Of a stretch of DNA of 16,374 nucleotides, positions 10,291 through 16,374 are shown in pieces. Where the stretch lies: positions 1 to 16,374 of the forward strand of contig SGPM01000477.1 of NCBI GenBank assembly GCA_004802725.1, read 5' to 3'. Each line of letters opens with the position of its first letter. Position 1 is the stretch's first letter. The translations under genes were made by a program, and so were the position numbers. Source of the stretch: Antrodiella citrinella. Taxonomy: Eukaryota > Basidiomycota > Agaricomycetes > Polyporales > Steccherinaceae. The notes beneath the pieces are model-generated. The model was given only the letters and a program-made list of their open reading frames with translations. It did not search any database and had not been told where the DNA came from.

Positions 10291-10611
10291 TGCGAGAAGA
10301 AAACTTTAGTTGAACTCGCGGCGGTGAAATTTGCGTGTAAAAATTGCTCTTGAATATGGCTTCATTTCGTCGGCATTGTCGGTTTCTGATGCGAATGGAT
10401 CCTTCGAAGTTGAGGGAGACATCCCCAAGTCGTCCCACTTTCGTCGTAAGGAAAAGGCAGAGACTTGGCAAGAGAACAGGGACATCCCTGATGAGGGGTC
10501 AAAAGAACCGGCGACTAAACCACAGACGCTCATTATGTTCGGGTGCAGAGTTTAGAGCGCTCCGAAAAGCGGTACCTCTTTATATTCATCCTCCACGTCG
10601 AAAACGATACG

Positions 10612-12106
<1,495 letters not shown>

Positions 12107-12312
12107 AGCATGAAACGGACATCTGTATCCCGTACTACTAATCGGAAATCGTGCGAATGCCATGTATTTTATCTGAGACCTTTACTGCGCACAAAAGAAG
12201 TGCTGTAGCTTTATTCTATCCTTCCGATCCATTCATCCATCCTGTCCATATCTCAAAGCGTACACCAAAGCGAAGTCATAACAAACAGAAGTATCGAGCT
12301 CATCATCCACGT

Positions 12313-13307
12313 CTACACAGGCGCGACTTGCGCGGACGGGCGGTCCAACTCTGTTGCAGGCGCATCGTGCGAGGGTAGTGGCTTGACGACGAGGACCGGC
12401 GACTCGCGACCTTCTGCGTCCAATTCCTTGAAGCTAAACCTACGGTCCGGGGACTCGTCTTCAATGACGACGGTGTTGTCGTCGCCGGATCCTTCTGATT
12501 TCGCGTCGTCGTGGTCAGGCTCGTCCTTCACTGTAGAGCGTGTATGCTGCGTGGCGTCAGATGCTGCGGGGTTGCCACTGCGACCGCGTACGCGACTTTT
12601 GAGCTCACGAGCCCACTCCACGGACCCGGCGCGCGGGCCGTCCGCGCGTACGAGTGTTACGTAGCGCAGGAAGAGGTAGGTGCCTAGTGTGGCGCTCGTC
12701 AGGAATAACGACACACAGAACAAGAACATGAGGGTGATCGCGAGCCATAATCCTGGATGTATGCGTGTTGATGTGGATTCTGTTAGATTGATAAAAACAC
12801 GGTGTACGAGAGGAAAGGGCTAACCAACAAAAGCGATGACCGCGGTGGATACAACGAGCGCGATGCCGAGCGCGAGGAAGTACAAGTCCCGAGAGTGAAG
12901 AGCGAGAATCCGCTGGAGACACGTCAGCAGTTGGGGTATTTTGTTCGTATGTAAGCAGCATGAAGGTACATACACGAACAAAAGAAGCGGTAGAAAGCTC
13001 AGAGCGGCGAACGTAGCAAAGAATGTCTAGAACAAGTGCAGTAAGTTGACGCTTGGCACACCGATTTGACGACCGGGGAGACACTTACGGAGCGAATCGG
13101 CGCGTCTGAGAAGGACTGGTTGGCTTGCGTGATGCCAGGCTGTACAAATTTCTTGTCCAATCTGTGAATGACCGCGTCGGCGCTGCACCAACTCCAGGGT
13201 ACACGGCGGAGAGGGACATACCGGTCTAGTGTATGGGTGACCGCAGCTGCGCTTCTCTTGAAATACGATTGCAGATGCTCTGAACGATCAGGGTCTGCGA
13301 AGGCCAT
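12313..13307 (-). CDS. Small multi-pass membrane protein with acidic cytosolic-type tail, possibly promethin-like
   Basis: Five exons fit together: 13307-13222, 13161-13089, 13026-12976, 12912-12825 and 12752-12313, giving 245 residues. A short hydrophilic N-terminal part with an amphipathic look (about 9-53) is followed by a hydrophobic segment TFFATFAALSFLPLLLF (54-70). A second long hydrophobic stretch (about 80-130) could form two or three further passes or hairpins. The tail from about 135 is hydrophilic, with basic then strongly acidic text (DEPDHDDAKSEGSGDD). The layout recalls promethin/LDAF1-type lipid-droplet proteins, but I recognise no diagnostic motif, so this is a guess about shape rather than homology. 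It lies between the two GDP-fucose pathway genes on the opposite strand, with 206 bp between its stop and the synthase stop (tail to tail). A role in that pathway is not indicated. Confidence 0.72.
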
Positions 13308-14189
13308 ACTTGCAGCAAAAACACCGAGATGCGATGCTAGTCAGAGGGGATGCTGTTGCGCTCAGGTATTCTGAGCGTTCAAGTTCGGACTAAGTACGAC
13401 TAGTGCACCTTGAATAAGCTCATTCAGAATCACATACTAATGGCACTTACAGGATGCTGAAGTCTTTGTCTAACAGCTTGACACTATCCGGAGACGTGTG
13501 ATGGTTGTGAACAAGCCGTGAACGCGTGAGCAAGAGTGAATGTGCCGCTGTCGAGCACTGACATCACGTATTTATGGGCGCTTGTCACATTCCGCTCGGC
13601 AAGCTCGAGGAAAGCACTCAAACATTTGAAATGAGATTTGCTCTCGGACTCGGAGGATTGGTACAGTAAATACCACAAAGGAATCGCAAGGGGAAAGCGA
13701 GACGCTGCTGCCAGCCGATTTTATTCATCAAACGGGGATCCCAAGACCGCTGCAGACCCGGCATTTCAAGATCTAGTTCAACGTTAACGCGAGCATTCTA
13801 TAGTCCTTTCGGATGTTTTATAGGATGATAGACATCTAGACGTTATCTAGACGTGCTGTATTGGACATTTAGCTTGTTGTGCTAAGCCGTACTCGTTGAT
13901 CCTACTACAAGCTTGTCCAAGTACTAGGGGGTTTGTAGGGGTATGGGACCTGTCCAAGACCTGTTAGTATCCTCAGATCTTCAGGATCATCTATCCGCAA
14001 CAGACCGTTGTTCAAAAGTCAAGGAACCGGAAGACAAGGTGGCTCGAATTACTACGACTTAAAGCTTGTCGAACGCCGTCCTCGAGGCGCACCCAATCCC
14101 CGCCCTGACACCATAAAAGCTCGCTCTCCTAACACCGGTCCCTGTCATCCCTCTTTCCTCCTTTCTTCCCTCCTTTCAAGCAAACCATC
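13308..14189. promoter_or_regulatory. Divergent upstream region of the membrane-protein and GDP-mannose dehydratase genes
   Basis: I see no gene in these 880 bases. They lie between two divergent starts. Near the dehydratase there is a TATA-like ataaaag (14113-14119), about 70 bp before the ATG, followed by a C/T-rich run (about 14128-14180), a layout typical of well-expressed fungal genes. A 10-bp direct repeat lies at 13834-13854. Short open frames elsewhere lack protein-like features. Confidence 0.55.
13834..13854. repeat. Direct repeat of atctagacgt
   Basis: The decamer atctagacgt occurs at 13834-13843 and again at 13845-13854, one base apart, in the A+T-rich middle of the space before the dehydratase gene. 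It may be a small tandem duplication or a paired factor site. Confidence 0.6.
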
Positions 14190-15667
<1,478 letters not shown>

Positions 15668-16050
15668 ATATTGTACAACGGACTTTGCACCCCTCTGAAG
15701 GAAGATTCCCGCTTCTCGGACATTCACAGACAATTATTCCTCCTCTACTTTCTTGTGCTCAGCAGGGGTTATTGTATCTCTACGGTGTAGCTATGGTAGT
15801 ACCAATATGAATCGCAACTTCAACCAGTCGTGCACGAAACAGGTACAGTACTACTTCGGTACTACTACTACCTGACTACTACATATATTGACGTTCCTTG
15901 AATTCAACGTTCACCGAGCAACACTCTGAGCCCTCCCGACTCTTAATATATTTGTTTCGACCAACCCTGTTCTCCTATCTCCTGGGCGCCGCTGTGTCAA
16001 CGCTGTATATATAATATAACCAGAGCCCGTTAATACGACCGCTGCCTCTG
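15668..16050. promoter_or_regulatory. Region between the dehydratase gene and the terminal P450 gene
   Basis: It holds the 3' flank of the dehydratase and the promoter of the P450 at 16051. A strong TATA-like stretch, tatatataatata at 16006-16018, lies about 35 bp before the ATG. Around 15847-15882 there is a tac/act-rich run, and ggtagtacc at 15795-15803 could pair with ggtactac inside it. Confidence 0.55.
15847..15882. repeat. Imperfect TAC-rich microsatellite-like run
   Basis: The stretch contains several runs of tac/act triplets, interrupted by tcgg and tg. It is short and imperfect and lies outside any gene. Confidence 0.5.
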
Positions 16051-16374
16051 ATGGCGTCTCTCTTCACGTCCGTCACAGAATGGGGGAACCAAGGTCCCGT
16101 CGTTGCATCCTTGTCACTTCTTTCCTTCTTCGCCATTGCGTATGCGCTGTTTCGCGCTGATCCAAACTCACCACCATGGGTCTCGTATTGGATCCCATGG
16201 GTAGGGTCTTCGATCAGTATGGGCGCGGACCCGGATGAGTTCTTCAAGGAGGCGTCGGAGAAGCTGGGACCGATTTTTCGTGTAAAGGCGATGGGGAGGA
16301 GTATGACTTATGTTACATCACCTGCTGTGCGTGATAGAGCCTTTGTTACCAGAGGTGTTTCGCTGACCTTCGCG
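16051..16374 (+). CDS. Cytochrome P450, CYP7-like, N-terminal exon (cut by the window edge)
   Basis: Exon 1 runs 16051-16326 and encodes 92 residues. It has a hydrophobic anchor (about 18-31), then LFRADPNSPP, YWIPWVGSSISMGADPDEFF and KLGPIFRVKAMG, ending at VTSPA. A donor gtgcgt at 16327 falls after codon 92, the same point where the P450 at 7846-9661 has an intron after its own codon 92. That gene, however, has an additional earlier intron (9455-9397) that is absent here. The remaining bases 16327-16374 are read as intron. Similarity to the relic at 6577-7285 is clear at DNA level, for example gcgctgtttcgcgctga is shared exactly. Most of the gene, including the heme region, lies beyond the window, so intactness is unknown. 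Confidence 0.82.
   Translation, partial: MASLFTSVTEWGNQGPVVASLSLLSFFAIAYALFRADPNSPPWVSYWIPWVGSSISMGADPDEFFKEASEKLGPIFRVKAMGRSMTYVTSPAVRDRAFVTRGVSLTFA

Larger units (their letters stand above)
9662..10611. promoter_or_regulatory. Divergent upstream region of the P450 and GDP-fucose synthase genes
   Basis: About 950 bases separate two divergent starts. On the minus strand a TATAAG-like box lies near 9792-9797, about 130 bp before the P450 ATG. On the plus strand a tttatattc stretch lies at about 10579-10587, 25 bp before the synthase ATG. Two repeat structures (9870-9892 and 10270-10290) are in between. Several short open frames exist, but none shows recognisable protein text or splice structure. 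Confidence 0.5.

Overview
The window looks like nuclear DNA of a filamentous basidiomycete (probably Agaricomycetes). Genes are split by many introns of about 50-60 nt with GT..AG ends, intergenic spaces are short, and pyrimidine-rich or TATA-like stretches precede some starts. I saw no operons, ribosome binding sites, tRNAs, CRISPR arrays or transposase genes. All exon models were built by hand from reading frame, splice signals and protein-family motifs.

Layout, left to right: (1) 374-2639, minus: an intact 13-exon cytochrome P450 of the CypX / O-methylsterigmatocystin-oxidoreductase-like type, with two microexons and one GC-AG intron. (2) 3326-6385, plus: a 7-exon protein with a long acidic, serine-rich, probably disordered N-terminal part and a divergent cyclin-like fold at the C-terminal end. 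(3) 6577-7285, minus: a broken P450 relic that keeps only the N-terminal exon and the C-terminal heme region. (4) 7846-9661, minus: an intact P450 of a second type, with CYP7/CYP8-like I-helix and heme motifs. (5) 10612-12106, plus: GDP-L-fucose synthase, 9 exons. (6) 12313-13307, minus: a small multi-pass membrane protein. (7) 14190-15667, plus: GDP-mannose 4,6-dehydratase, 7 exons. (8) 16051-end, plus: the first exon of a third CYP7-like P450, cut by the window edge.

The clearest joint function is nucleotide-sugar synthesis. The dehydratase converts GDP-mannose to GDP-4-keto-6-deoxymannose, and the synthase epimerises and reduces this to GDP-L-fucose. The whole two-step de novo pathway therefore lies within about 5 kb, on one strand, with one unrelated-looking membrane protein gene between. 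CYP7-like P450 copies flank the pair on both sides, one intact, one relic and one partial, which points to local duplication and loss. Whether the P450s have any functional link to fucose metabolism cannot be judged from the sequence.
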